Shown: one piece after another, positions 20,830-29,582 of the stretch
How positions within the stretch are numbered: the stretch's first letter is position 1
Layout of the letters: every line of letters starts with the position of its first letter
Source: Enterococcus malodoratus ATCC 43197
Lineage (GTDB): Bacteria > Bacillota > Bacilli > Lactobacillales > Enterococcaceae
Assembly (NCBI RefSeq): GCF_000407185.1
Contig: NZ_KE136482.1
Location: 434,001 to 498,000, forward strand
DNA: 64,000 nt
Direction of reading: 5' to 3'
Notes under the pieces: generated by a model
Told to the model about the DNA's origin: nothing
Seen by the model: only the letters and a program-made list of their open reading frames with translations
Database searches by the model: none
Translations under genes and position numbers: made by a program

Positions 20830-22295
20830 TTTTGGGCGCACGAATCCCTTAGTGATTCCATGTCTTTTTAAAAGCTGATTGCTATTTTACACTTGCCAAC
20901 TGAGTTGCTGGATTTTGTCCAGTAACTGATAAAACAAGTCTTGATAGACATGGGAGGAGCTCATCCGTAAAAGCAATCTACGGCCACTGCGGACTAATTT
21001 ACCCGCGACCTTGAACAGGCGGAGCCGCAATGTGTCGACTTGGAATGTCGCTTCCTTTTCAGGTAGACATATGGTCTTCATGAAGTTGACCAGGTTGTAA
21101 GCCAACAGGCTTACCATCATCCGTGCATGATTTTCCAAGAAGCTTGAGCTATCCGTCTTGTCGAAATAGAACCCATTTTTTGCTTCCTTGATGAAGTTCT
21201 CCATGGTGCCGCGTTTATGGTAAATCTGGAAGATGGTTTTCGCGGATAGTTCCTCGTGAAAATTAGTGACCACGTACTCGTGACTGAACACCAGCTGATT
21301 CGATTCCCGAGTCGATTTGATACAGATTCGACGTTTTTGGGACCAGCTATTGGCTTGATAGAACGCGGAATAGTAGTGGACTTCCCTTTCCTCCCAGGGA
21401 TGGTCGTCCCCAACCAGGACAAAGGTTTCCGCTAGTTTTTCCACGACTTTATTTGATTTCAGGCGGATGACATAGAAACTTTCGTTGGATTCACACGTAT
21501 CATAGACCTCGGGCGTCGCAAAGCCGCTGTCTCCCCGGACCAAAATATCAGTGCAGGGAAGGACTTGACGGTAATGTGTGAGCATCGGTGCCAGAAAATC
21601 TTTTACACCTTTTGACGTATACACATTTCCAGAACGAAGTTCTGCTTTCAGAAAGTCTCCCGTAAGGCCATCGAAGGCTACCAACGGATGATAGCCCTGT
21701 GTGCCGTAATGGGCATTGTGCTCAGTCTTTTCTTGATTCCCGAACGTATCCGAATGTGTGGAATCTAAATCGATGATCATTTGGGTATTGTTCCGTTCCA
21801 TGCGGACCTTGTCCAGCATGGCTTGGTTCAGTTCCTGGAACTGTGCAATGTTCTCCTCGCTGATCCGGTCCCAGAAGCGGGATAGCGAGGCCTGGGAGGC
21901 GATGGCTTCCTTATCCAAAACCAACCGAAAAATGGGATCTTCCTTCAAGAGATTGGCGGATGAATCTGCGGAATATCCGGCAATCAACTGGAAGAGCAGC
22001 TGTTCGAGCAGGGAGATGTTGTCATGAGTCCAATAAATACGGTCCTCATTGAAGTGGAGGAATTGCTTCGCGAACGAATAAAATCCAAGCGAATTCATGA
22101 ATTCCTTCACCAAGATGAGACCGGCATCTGACGAAAGATTACCACCGGTGTTTGACACCACCATTTTAGAGTTGAATTTTACGTGTTTTTCCTGTAATGT
22201 AGCCATTGAGAGAACCCCTTTCTTGGTTTAGTTTAGACACTTTAACCATAGCAGATTGGGGTTCTTTTTGTACACCCAAAGGGTGCGGTAAAAGA
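20830..22295 (-). mobile_element. IS1380-family insertion sequence (ends approximate)
   Basis: A single-transposase element. Exact ends could not be fixed. Small palindromes lie outside the gene on each side (GAATC ... GATTC at about 20843-20860, CACCC ... GGGTG at about 22275-22287), each with a nearby CGCAC, and may mark the subterminal regions. The element separates lysR from the operon it probably regulates. Confidence 0.6.
20887..22206 (-). CDS. IS1380-family transposase
   Basis: DDE (transposase DDE_Tnp_1-like) enzyme of 439 residues, the usual IS1380 length. Typical features are the start KHVKFNSKMVVSNTGGNLSSDAGLILVKEF, the IDLDSTHSDTFGNQ catalytic Asp region, LVRGDSGFATPEVYD with the second Asp, and YHKRGTMENFIKEAKNGF with the Glu. 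AAGGGG precedes the ATG. GC content is visibly higher than in its neighbours, in keeping with recent arrival. It appears intact. Confidence 0.93.
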   Translation of the reverse strand: MATLQEKHVKFNSKMVVSNTGGNLSSDAGLILVKEFMNSLGFYSFAKQFLHFNEDRIYWTHDNISLLEQLLFQLIAGYSADSSANLLKEDPIFRLVLDKEAIASQASLSRFWDRISEENIAQFQELNQAMLDKVRMERNNTQMIIDLDSTHSDTFGNQEKTEHNAHYGTQGYHPLVAFDGLTGDFLKAELRSGNVYTSKGVKDFLAPMLTHYRQVLPCTDILVRGDSGFATPEVYDTCESNESFYVIRLKSNKVVEKLAETFVLVGDDHPWEEREVHYYSAFYQANSWSQKRRICIKSTRESNQLVFSHEYVVTNFHEELSAKTIFQIYHKRGTMENFIKEAKNGFYFDKTDSSSFLENHARMMVSLLAYNLVNFMKTICLPEKEATFQVDTLRLRLFKVAGKLVRSGRRLLLRMSSSHVYQDLFYQLLDKIQQLSWQV

Positions 22296-22342
22296 AAAGA
22301 AGAACCGTGCGTTAATAAGCTTTTAATAGAGTTTCAGAAATT

Positions 22343-22358
22343 CTATGAATTATTCAGG
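22343..22358. promoter_or_regulatory. Palindromic element upstream of the catabolic operon, copy 2
   Basis: CTATGAATTATTCAGG, the inverted copy of the element at the lysR start. The rest of 22296-22623 is non-coding leader. It contains the related phrases GGTATTAGGAACCTGA (about 22438) and GGTATTAAGAAAACTGA (about 22519), which may be further regulatory sites. No clear promoter was settled on. Confidence 0.5.
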
Positions 22359-22623
22359 ATCCATACTGACCTCCTAAGAGTATATGTACTGCGAACCTAG
22401 AAATTATCAGCTTTTTCTAATGCAATGTCAAGCGCTGGTATTAGGAACCTGAATACCCGATAACAAAAGGTCTTATAACGCCATCACTAATTGTGAACAA
22501 AAGCACAGGTTGACTTGGTATTAAGAAAACTGATAGCGGGCAACACTTTTTGTTGGTTTATTTACGACAAGCCCATCGTTACAATAATCTCGTAAATAAC
22601 TCAAATGTTGAAGGGATGATATC

Positions 22624-23598
22624 GTGAAGACAATCAATGAAAAGCAGGTCAAAACATTTTTAAGTATGGGAAATGTGATTGAGGTTGTGAAGAAATTATA
22701 TTTTGAATGTACAGAAGGCCAAATACGTGCTGGTAATAGAATATATATGCCTATACGCGGTGAAGAAAATGTAGGGCAATGGTTAGTCGCTAATTCACTT
22801 AGTCAACCATTTTTTGGTTCAAAATTTTCTTCTGTATTTCCCAAAAATGTGGCTATTGGACTTCCAAGTACCATTTCAAAAATCAGCCTCTACTCAGCAG
22901 AAACAGGAGAACTGCAGGCTTTGATCGATGCGAATTATTTAACGGCGATTAAAACAGGCGCAAGTGCTGCTGTTGCGACAGATTTAATGGCTAGAAAAAA
23001 CGCGTCTGTTTTATCCATCATCGGTACAGGGTTGCAGGCATATTCTCAAGTACTTGCTATTCAAGAGGTTAGAAAATTAGAAAAAGTCTATGTTTATGAC
23101 GTTGTGCCCGAACGGATCGATGAATTCATCTCAATGATTGAAAAAGAAAAAAATCAGGACTATTCGATTGTCGCTGCTGCATCAGGGGATGAATGTGCAG
23201 AACAAGCAGATATTATTTGTACGTGTACGACAGCAAAATCTCCAGTTTTTTCAGGTGAGAAGCTTAAGCCCGGGACACATGTAAATGCGATTGGTTCTTT
23301 TACTCCTTTCATGCAGGAAATCGATGAAAACACCGTTCTTAAAGCATCGAAGATTTTAACTGAGCATGTAGAGGGTTTGTGGGAAGCCGCTGGCGATATT
23401 TTGATTCCGTTCAATGAAGGGAGGATTACTAAAGAGGATGTAACTGGAGAACTCGGTGACGCATTGACTGAAAAAGTATCTGCCAGAGACAACGATCAAG
23501 AAATCACCTTGTATGAAAGTGTAGGTTCAGGTGTTTTGGATATTGGTTTGTCGATCTATGTGTACCAAAGTCTTTATAAAGAGGAAAAGGGTAAATGA
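22624..23598 (+). CDS. Ornithine cyclodeaminase/mu-crystallin family reductase
   Basis: NAD(P)-dependent enzyme of the OCD family, which includes ornithine cyclodeaminases and Delta1-pyrroline-2-carboxylate reductases. The 324-residue protein has the conserved TAIKTGASAAVATDLMAR segment (about 107-124) and the Rossmann motif IIGTGLQA (132-139). The start is a GTG at 22624 with AAGGGA upstream. It is first in a four-gene operon and overlaps the MFS gene by four bases (ATGA). Beside a proline-racemase-family enzyme, reduction of pyrroline-2-carboxylate to L-proline is the most economical role. Ornithine cyclodeamination or alanine dehydrogenase activity are alternatives within the family. Confidence 0.85.
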   Translation: MKTINEKQVKTFLSMGNVIEVVKKLYFECTEGQIRAGNRIYMPIRGEENVGQWLVANSLSQPFFGSKFSSVFPKNVAIGLPSTISKISLYSAETGELQALIDANYLTAIKTGASAAVATDLMARKNASVLSIIGTGLQAYSQVLAIQEVRKLEKVYVYDVVPERIDEFISMIEKEKNQDYSIVAAASGDECAEQADIICTCTTAKSPVFSGEKLKPGTHVNAIGSFTPFMQEIDENTVLKASKILTEHVEGLWEAAGDILIPFNEGRITKEDVTGELGDALTEKVSARDNDQEITLYESVGSGVLDIGLSIYVYQSLYKEEKGK

Positions 23599-24968
23599 TG
23601 ATGGAAATGAAAACGAGTTATAAGGATTCATCGTTAAAGACGATTCATAAAAAAGTATTTCTTTGTATGCTTTTAGGACAAATGGCTTGTTCCTATGCAT
23701 TAGGGATTGCAGGGACAGCATTAACACAAGCTTCCGAACCGTTAGGACTGAACAGTTTTTGGATGGGATTAATAGGTGCCGGGACATTGATTGGTTTAAT
23801 GGGGAGCATTGTGGTTGGTAATCTGGCCGATCGCATGGGTAGACGAATCCTTTTCAATATAGACATGATCCTGTTCACAGTTATTTCCTTAGTTCAATTT
23901 TTCGTAGTCGGTCCAATCAGCTTATTTATTTTAAGAATTGCTTTGGGGTTAATGATCGCGATCGATTATACAGTAGGTAGTGCCTTGTTGACCGAATGGC
24001 TGCCAGATAAATGGGCGGATAAATTTCAAAGTTATCTGATCATATTCTGGAGTATCGGCTTTGTTGCATCCTATTTTGTTGGAAGCGCCATGGTTAATCT
24101 AGGGAATGGTGCGTGGAAATGGATTTTTATGTCGTCTGCGCTGCTTAGTGTCGTGGCGGCGATTGTTAGAATTGTTCTCAATATTCCAGAGTCTCCAGAA
24201 TGGTTAACGACTGTTGGCAAAAAGGATGAGGCTTTACGTTTAGTACACGCTCAGCTGGGTTCGGACTATAGTTTACCGATAGTTGAGCAAGGAGAGTCTG
24301 AGAAAGTTAGTTGGTCAGAGTTGTTTAATGAACACAATCGAATAAATACTCTAGTTGGCGGTATTTTCTACGGCTGCCAAGTATTTCCATATTTTGGCGT
24401 AAGCATCTTTATTCCCATATTGGTCAAAAACATGAACATGGGAAATAGCGGTACGTCTGGTACGATCTACAATATTTTTGTTGTAGTTGGTGCAATCGTC
24501 GGTGTTATTCTTTTTGATCGAATCTCAAGGAAAGCCTTTTTAATGACAACTTTTTACGTACCGGCTATTGCGGTTATTGGGATGATTCTTTTGCAAAAGG
24601 CACCGCTCGTGATTACGATTGTTTTATTTTCTATCTTTGCGCTCGGCATGGCTGCTTCCGTTGTTGCTGAGAATCCTTATCCGCCTGAATTGTTTTCAGC
24701 AAGACTGAGAGCTTCAGGTGTGGGTGCCGTGATTGCGATAAGTCGTATTGGTGCTGCCCTCGGAACATTTCTTTTACCGATAATTGTTGATCGTTTTAGT
24801 GCATATACTGCTCTAGGTGTTTGTGCGGCTGTTCTAATAGTCGGCGGTGTCTTTTGTCAATTGTATGCCCCTGAAACGTCTAATAAATTTAAGCGGAAGG
24901 AGGAGAAATTCGATGCCCCATATTGCGATCCAAATGTATCCAGGACGGGATCAAAAAACGAAAGATAA
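23595..24968 (+). CDS. MFS transporter (sugar/acid porter type)
   Basis: Twelve-helix major facilitator of 457 residues. Between helices 2 and 3 is GNLADRMGRR, the family loop motif, and a second copy (FDRISRK) follows helix 8. ENPYPPELFSARLRASGVG near the C-terminus resembles sugar/aromatic-acid/metabolite porters. Several adjacent Met codons are possible starts; the first overlaps the stop of the preceding gene. Its 3' end overlaps the tautomerase gene by 56 bases. It probably imports the operon's substrate, which I take to be a hydroxyproline or related imino acid. Confidence 0.88.
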   Translation: MMMEMKTSYKDSSLKTIHKKVFLCMLLGQMACSYALGIAGTALTQASEPLGLNSFWMGLIGAGTLIGLMGSIVVGNLADRMGRRILFNIDMILFTVISLVQFFVVGPISLFILRIALGLMIAIDYTVGSALLTEWLPDKWADKFQSYLIIFWSIGFVASYFVGSAMVNLGNGAWKWIFMSSALLSVVAAIVRIVLNIPESPEWLTTVGKKDEALRLVHAQLGSDYSLPIVEQGESEKVSWSELFNEHNRINTLVGGIFYGCQVFPYFGVSIFIPILVKNMNMGNSGTSGTIYNIFVVVGAIVGVILFDRISRKAFLMTTFYVPAIAVIGMILLQKAPLVITIVLFSIFALGMAASVVAENPYPPELFSARLRASGVGAVIAISRIGAALGTFLLPIIVDRFSAYTALGVCAAVLIVGGVFCQLYAPETSNKFKRKEEKFDAPYCDPNVSRTGSKNER

Positions 24969-25125
24969 AATTGCTAAAAGAATGCAGGCTGTTCTTGCTG
25001 AAGAAATGCAAGCAGACAAAAAATATTTTTCCGTTTCCATTCAAGACGTTGAAGCAGATGACTGGAAGGATAGTGTTGAAGACAAAATTGAATCTGAAAA
25101 CCTATTTATTTCAGCCGAATTTTAG
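24913..25125 (+). CDS. 4-oxalocrotonate tautomerase-family protein
   Basis: A 70-residue protein beginning MPHIAIQMYPGRDQKTKDK. After removal of Met, Pro1 is the catalytic base of this family, which shifts keto-enol or imine-enamine double bonds. The start is fixed by AAGGAGGAG upstream and by the need for Pro at position 2; a longer frame into the MFS gene would destroy this. In this operon a fitting reaction is conversion of Delta2-pyrroline-2-carboxylate, the enamine formed by hydroxyproline dehydration, to the Delta1 imine that the OCD-type reductase uses. That is inference. Confidence 0.85.
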   Translation: MPHIAIQMYPGRDQKTKDKIAKRMQAVLAEEMQADKKYFSVSIQDVEADDWKDSVEDKIESENLFISAEF

Positions 25126-25160
25126 TAATAAAAAATACAATTAAAGAGGAGCAAGTAATT

Positions 25161-26225
25161 ATGGCATTTAAACGAATGATCAATTGTGTAGAGACTCATG
25201 ACGGCGAGCCTATGCGTGTTGTAACTGGAGGCGTAGGACATATTCCAGGTGACAGTGTGTACGAAATGATGGAAAACCTAAGAAAAACAGATGATGGCTT
25301 ACGCAAATTTCTTCTTAGAGAACCTCGAGGATATCCGCCTCTTTGTTGCAATATTGTTGTGCCGCCAAAGCATCCTGATGCGGCAGCTGGTTTCATTATC
25401 ATGGAACAAGTAGAGTATCCCATGATGTCTGGAGGCAACACAATCTCTGTGGCTACTGCTTTATTAGAAACGGGGATTATCCCGATGCAAGAACCATACA
25501 CTGAGTTTAATTTAGAAGCTCCAGCTGGATTGATTGGGATCAAGGCGAAATGTGAAAATGGCAAAGCTACAGAAGTGACCTTTAAAAATGTTCCTGCTTT
25601 TGCTGCTTACACAGATACTGTCATTGATGTGCCTCACATTGGACATGGCGTTGAAAAAGTCACCGTCGATGTCGCTTGGGGAGGGATGTTCTATGCTATG
25701 GCAGATGTTCGTCAATTCCCTTGGGTAGAATTAGAGCCTGATCAAGGTCGTGAGATCACACGTATTTCGTCATTGATTTTAAAAGCGGCACAAGAGCAAT
25801 TACCTGTCGTTCATCCAGATTATCCTGGAGTAGGGATTACTATTTCTCAATTGTTCGGCCCAACGGATGATCCAAATGCAGATGTCAAAAATGCGGTAAC
25901 CGTAGCCAGCGGTGAGGTCGATTTTGATAACCCGTCTACCTGGATCGGAGCGCTCGATCGCTGCCCTTGTGGAACAGGTACCTGTGCTCGTATGGCTGCG
26001 ATGTATGCTAAAGGTGAACTAAAACTAAATGAACCTTTCCTACATCAAGGACTTTTAGGTGTTGTCTATAAGGGAGAATTAGTTGAAGAGACAACGATTG
26101 GGGACTATAAAGCAATTGTCCCAACAATCACTGGCTGTTCATGGATATATGGCTTCAATAATCTGGTTTTAGATCCGACTGATCCATTTACAGAAGGATT
26201 TACAATTGGAGATATTTGGGCTTAA
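25161..26225 (+). CDS. Proline racemase-superfamily enzyme (predicted hydroxyproline dehydratase/epimerase)
   Basis: A 354-residue protein with the superfamily fold signature. The first catalytic position is Ser90 in PMMSGGNT, where proline racemase has Cys in MCGHG. The second is Cys270 in DRCPCGTGTCA. The Ser/Cys pairing occurs in a subgroup linked to hydroxyproline metabolism rather than to true proline racemases, as I recall the family. AGAGGAG precedes the ATG. Together with an OCD-type reductase, a tautomerase and a transporter, trans-3-hydroxy-L-proline dehydratase is my best reading; 4-hydroxyproline epimerase is the main alternative. Last gene of the operon; 26226-26384 after it is non-coding. 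Confidence 0.85.
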   Translation: MAFKRMINCVETHDGEPMRVVTGGVGHIPGDSVYEMMENLRKTDDGLRKFLLREPRGYPPLCCNIVVPPKHPDAAAGFIIMEQVEYPMMSGGNTISVATALLETGIIPMQEPYTEFNLEAPAGLIGIKAKCENGKATEVTFKNVPAFAAYTDTVIDVPHIGHGVEKVTVDVAWGGMFYAMADVRQFPWVELEPDQGREITRISSLILKAAQEQLPVVHPDYPGVGITISQLFGPTDDPNADVKNAVTVASGEVDFDNPSTWIGALDRCPCGTGTCARMAAMYAKGELKLNEPFLHQGLLGVVYKGELVEETTIGDYKAIVPTITGCSWIYGFNNLVLDPTDPFTEGFTIGDIWA

Positions 26226-26384
26226 TAATATAGTAACAAGAAACAGCTTTAGATTATTTAGTTAAAACGTAGAAGAAGACCTCAGAAGCTTTTTGAGTGT
26301 GAAGTAAAGCCCAATAGTTAGACTGCATTTTCACTTTGTCATTCGTTCTCGATACTTAGGAAGCCCCCTTCAATGGGAAATTTA

Positions 26385-26425
26385 AAAAGGAGCCAAGAAA
26401 TCATTGCGATTTCTTGGCTCCTTTT
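26385..26425. terminator. Bidirectional terminator
   Basis: A 17-bp perfect stem starting AAAAGGAGCCAAG, loop CATTGCG, ending in CTTTT. It serves both the catabolic operon and the convergent recombinase gene, whose stop codon lies two bases on. Confidence 0.9.
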
Positions 26426-26426
26426 A

Positions 26427-27536
26427 TCACGTCCACAAATCATTCATCGCATCGCGTTTCTTCTTACCAGCGATATGCGTATAAACGGTCGTTGCTGAGG
26501 TTCCGGACTGGCCGAGCTGCTCGGCGACTTGCACGAGAGAGTTGGTTTTGCTATATAATTGGGTCGCGACTGAGTGGCGCAGTTTGTGCGGCGAGATCTT
26601 GATTTTGAAGGCCTCTGAATATTTTCCAACCATGGCTTCGACGGCGCCGTTGGCGATGCGCTTGGCCTTGCCGCGATAGCGGGTGAGGAAGAGGGCCGAT
26701 TCATTTTCGTCTGGCTGGTAAAGCTGATTTCGCTGTTCCAGATAGACGTTTAGATATTCGATCGCGATCGAAGAAATCACCACCATATCCCATTTTCCGC
26801 CTTTACGATACACCCGTGCTTCACCAGTGTTCAAGTCGAGGTCCTGCACGTTCATATTGACCAGCTCAGACAGCCGCATTCCCGTTCCGAGAAAAAGCCC
26901 GATAATCGCGAGATCTCGTACTTGATTGTTCTTAAATGCGGTAATTGCCTGGCGCGTTTCCAAGGTATCGATGTAGCGCTTTTCAATAAAATCAAGAAAA
27001 TCCAAGGCTTCCTCGTCTAAGAATAATTTCTTCTCAATAGCCGCCCCGCGTTCAGCCATCGTTTTATTATCCTTGACATTTGCGACTTTTCCCATCATAT
27101 TGTGTTCAAGATAAGGCTTGCCTGTCTTGCGATCAATCGCTTCACTCAGATAACTGAAGAGCGAGCGTAAAGCAGTAACCCCGCGTTGAACGGTCGCATT
27201 TTGTCGTAAGGGGAGAGCTTGTTCACTTTCTTCTAGGCGTTTCTTGGTTGATTCTTTTAAAATTTTCGGTGCTTTGACAAGATGCGCTTTGTAAAATTCC
27301 AGATCTTCTGGCCACAAAGCAGCGAATTCAGCCAAAGTAATTTCAGCTAATTGGTCAGCCGAAGAAAAGCCTTCTTGAATCAACCAATTCAAAAAGCGCC
27401 GATATTCCTTGGCGTATTCATATAAGGTGATGGAAGAGTACTGATCACCGCTTTTTTTACGAAAATAATTTTGGACGAACCAGGGAAAAAACTGGATTTC
27501 TTCCTCCATTCGCCGATTGGCTTCTTGCTGATTCAT
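26427..27536 (-). CDS. XerS-type tyrosine recombinase, copy 1
   Basis: Single-subunit chromosome-dimer-type recombinase related to XerS of streptococci and lactococci. The 369-residue protein has a core-binding N-terminal half (YSSITLYEYAKEYRRFLNWL at about 35-54) and a catalytic domain with GTGMRLSELVNM (Arg), SPHKLRHSVATQLY (HxxR) and TTVYTHIAGK (Tyr). The start is the ATG at 27536 with AAAGGAG upstream. It shares the overall plan and the C-terminal DLWT with a second copy at 47266-48408. It has its own strong promoter. A dif-like target was looked for nearby without success. Confidence 0.85.
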   Translation of the reverse strand: MNQQEANRRMEEEIQFFPWFVQNYFRKKSGDQYSSITLYEYAKEYRRFLNWLIQEGFSSADQLAEITLAEFAALWPEDLEFYKAHLVKAPKILKESTKKRLEESEQALPLRQNATVQRGVTALRSLFSYLSEAIDRKTGKPYLEHNMMGKVANVKDNKTMAERGAAIEKKLFLDEEALDFLDFIEKRYIDTLETRQAITAFKNNQVRDLAIIGLFLGTGMRLSELVNMNVQDLDLNTGEARVYRKGGKWDMVVISSIAIEYLNVYLEQRNQLYQPDENESALFLTRYRGKAKRIANGAVEAMVGKYSEAFKIKISPHKLRHSVATQLYSKTNSLVQVAEQLGQSGTSATTVYTHIAGKKKRDAMNDLWT

Positions 27537-27561
27537 TCTGGCCAACTCCTTTATAACTAAA

Positions 27562-27590
27562 AGTATATGACAGAGGCTAAATCTTGTCAA
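27562..27590 (-). promoter_or_regulatory. Promoter of recombinase copy 1
   Basis: Minus strand TTGACA, 17-nt spacer, TATACT. A palindrome GGTTATTATACC lies just upstream at 27609-27620. Confidence 0.7.
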
Positions 27591-27750
27591 ACGACAGTTA
27601 TTTTATAAGGTATAATAACCTGTGAAATGATTATTGTTATCATAAATTGGTTATTTAATAATTAATGGTATAAAAAAATAGTTGTTCATTTTCCGCAAGA
27701 AAGCCGATTCGCAAAAAGATATACTAGGGGTAATAAAGGGGGAGTAACTC

Positions 27751-28830
27751 ATGATTACTTCAAAGAAAAAACAAGTAGAATACTATCATGCCTTAAAGGA
27801 AAAGGATCGTCATTACGATGGGCTCTTTTTTGCCGGAATCAAGACGACAGGAATTTTCTGTCATCCGACTTGCCGTGCTAGAAAACCAAAATTTGAAAAC
27901 TGTGAATTTTACTCAACAGCGGAAGAAGCGTTGTTGGCGGGATATCGCCCATGCAAGATCTGTCAGCCGTTGTCTTTTCCGCAAGCAATTCCTGAAGAGG
28001 TGCAGCAACTAGTCAACGCGGTGGAAGAACAGCCGGAAAAACGTTGGAAAGAAGCAGATTTCTCAGCCATCGGTTTGAATTCCGCTACAGCCCGCAGAAG
28101 ATTCAAAGAGGTCTACAATATGACTTTTGTTCAGTATGCACGAGCACGCCGAATGGGGTTGGCTTTTAAAGAAATCAGTCACGGCAGTAAAGTAATTGAT
28201 CAGCAGCTTGAAACGGGCTATGAATCCTCCAGCGGATTTAATGATGCCTTTACCAAAATCATGGGCAATCCGGCGAAAAAGCTGGATGCTCGAACATTAA
28301 ATGCGTCATTTATCTCAACACCGATCGGTCGGATGCTCTGTTTGAGTGACGATGAGTACTTGTACTTATTGGAGTTTGAAGATCGGCGCGGCTTAGAACG
28401 AGAAGTCGAGCAATTACGGACAAAGTATAACTTCCGCATCATCTATGGACGAACGGTTATTAATCAGCAGGTGGAAGAACAACTAAGCGAGTATTTCAGA
28501 GGCGAGCGGACCGAATTTTCATTGCCGTTGTTTTATGACGGTTCGTCGTTCCAAAAAGAAGTCTGGAAAATTCTAGAAACGATCCCCAGTGGTGAAACGT
28601 TGAGTTACCGAGACATCGCTCTTCAATTAGGGGATAAAAATAAAGTTCGCGCGGTGGGACGGGCCAATGGGTTAAACAAACTGGCGATCGTCGTACCATG
28701 TCATCGAGTAATCGGAAGCGATGGGAATTTGACCGGCTATGCCGGCGGATTGGAACGAAAGCAGTATCTGCTGGAGCTGGAGAAGAAGGCGGGAAAAATA
28801 AAAGAAACAGCTAAAAAGCGAGGCGAGTAA
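27751..28830 (+). CDS. ada: Ada-type DNA repair protein and regulator
   Basis: Adaptive-response protein that repairs alkylated DNA. Three domains are visible in 359 residues. First is the Ada zinc/methyl-acceptor domain (about 8-80) with Cys37, Cys41, Cys68 and Cys71. Next is an AraC-type HTH (about 85-185, LNSATARRRFKEVYNM and DQQLETGYESSSGFNDAF). Last is an O6-methylguanine methyltransferase domain with acceptor Cys317 in VVPCHRVIG. The length matches the classical fused Ada. GGGGGAG precedes the ATG. Its own expression is probably raised by the methylated protein; no Ada box was identified. The 3' end forms half of a terminator shared with the convergent gene. Confidence 0.93.
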   Translation: MITSKKKQVEYYHALKEKDRHYDGLFFAGIKTTGIFCHPTCRARKPKFENCEFYSTAEEALLAGYRPCKICQPLSFPQAIPEEVQQLVNAVEEQPEKRWKEADFSAIGLNSATARRRFKEVYNMTFVQYARARRMGLAFKEISHGSKVIDQQLETGYESSSGFNDAFTKIMGNPAKKLDARTLNASFISTPIGRMLCLSDDEYLYLLEFEDRRGLEREVEQLRTKYNFRIIYGRTVINQQVEEQLSEYFRGERTEFSLPLFYDGSSFQKEVWKILETIPSGETLSYRDIALQLGDKNKVRAVGRANGLNKLAIVVPCHRVIGSDGNLTGYAGGLERKQYLLELEKKAGKIKETAKKRGE

Positions 28831-28850
28831 CATTGGTTCGCTTTTTAGCT
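28809..28850. terminator. Inverted repeat joining two convergent gene ends
   Basis: AGCTAAAAAGCGA / TCGCTTTTTAGCT, a perfect 13-bp stem. One arm is in ada and the other in the last codons of the convergent membrane protein gene. Confidence 0.6.
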
Positions 28851-29171
28851 GAAACGAAATATGACCATCACAAACAACAAGAATAGAAAAAACATCACGG
28901 CTAATAAACAATAAATCTTCTTTTTGAGAGTAAGGAATTCAGCCGTTTCCGCAGTGTTCATCCGACTAACAGTCTTTCGCCGTGTAAAGAGATAGAGGAG
29001 CAGGCCGCCGCCGTTTTGTCCGCCGGAAGCTACAATAGACCAAAACTTAGGATTTTTGATTCCACGACTTTTGGCGTCTATCATAACAAGAGAGTAAATA
29101 AAGTACCACATACATCCCGCCGCTAGTACCAGTAAGACCATCAAAAGAATCACTATCATTGTTTGACTCAT
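28845..29171 (-). CDS. Small membrane protein paired with an XRE regulator
   Basis: A 108-residue protein with a hydrophobic N-terminal segment (about 5-33, MIVILLMVLLVLAAGCMWYFIY), a short cytoplasmic-looking stretch with SRGIKNPKFWSIVASGGQNGGGLLLYLFTRRK, and a C-terminal hydrophobic helix (about 85-106). AGGAG precedes the ATG. It starts 12 bases after the XRE gene, so they form one unit. The family is not recognised; it may be the membrane partner or target of the regulator. Confidence 0.7.
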   Translation of the reverse strand: MSQTMIVILLMVLLVLAAGCMWYFIYSLVMIDAKSRGIKNPKFWSIVASGGQNGGGLLLYLFTRRKTVSRMNTAETAEFLTLKKKIYCLLAVMFFLFLLFVMVIFRFS

Positions 29172-29183
29172 AAAAATCAGCTC

Positions 29184-29582
29184 CTAAATTTTTTTAATAA
29201 TCAGATAAAAAAGCGAGAGAGTATTGGCCCCAATCAAGGAGAAGATAATGATAATAAAAGGCTCACTCATCGTTCGATTAAACAAAAGCACAACCATTAA
29301 GAACACATTGATAAAAAGCATCGTAATAAAAATCTTCAAAAAATGATTGACGACTGTGTTTTCCTGCAAATGCTTGACCATCTCTCGATCTCCTTTCAAC
29401 AACTCATCCAGCGATAAGTCGTAAATTTCTGATAAGCGAATGATTCGTTCGATATCTGGGTAGCTTCTGCCATTTTCCCAGTTCGACATCGTCTGGCGGG
29501 TGATACCCAATTTCTCCGCCACATAATCTTGCTTCAGATGCAATTCATTTCTTCGTTGTTTCAATCGTTGTCCAACATCCAT
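29184..29582 (-). CDS. XRE-family regulator with membrane anchor
   Basis: A 132-residue protein with a clear lambda-repressor-like HTH (about 5-60; LKQDYVAEKLGITRQTMSNWENGRSYP) followed by two hydrophobic segments (about 78-100 and 108-130). Such HTH-plus-membrane proteins are common small regulators in Firmicutes and sometimes respond to membrane or peptide signals. GAGGGA precedes the ATG. It is followed by a second membrane protein gene in the same unit. Confidence 0.88.
   Translation of the reverse strand: MDVGQRLKQRRNELHLKQDYVAEKLGITRQTMSNWENGRSYPDIERIIRLSEIYDLSLDELLKGDREMVKHLQENTVVNHFLKIFITMLFINVFLMVVLLFNRTMSEPFIIIIFSLIGANTLSLFYLIIKKI

Noticed and set aside
27541-27750. dif-like XerS target upstream of recombinase copy 1
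   Set aside because: No sequence close to the known streptococcal/lactococcal site was found, only a GGTTATTATACC palindrome that fits a regulatory element.
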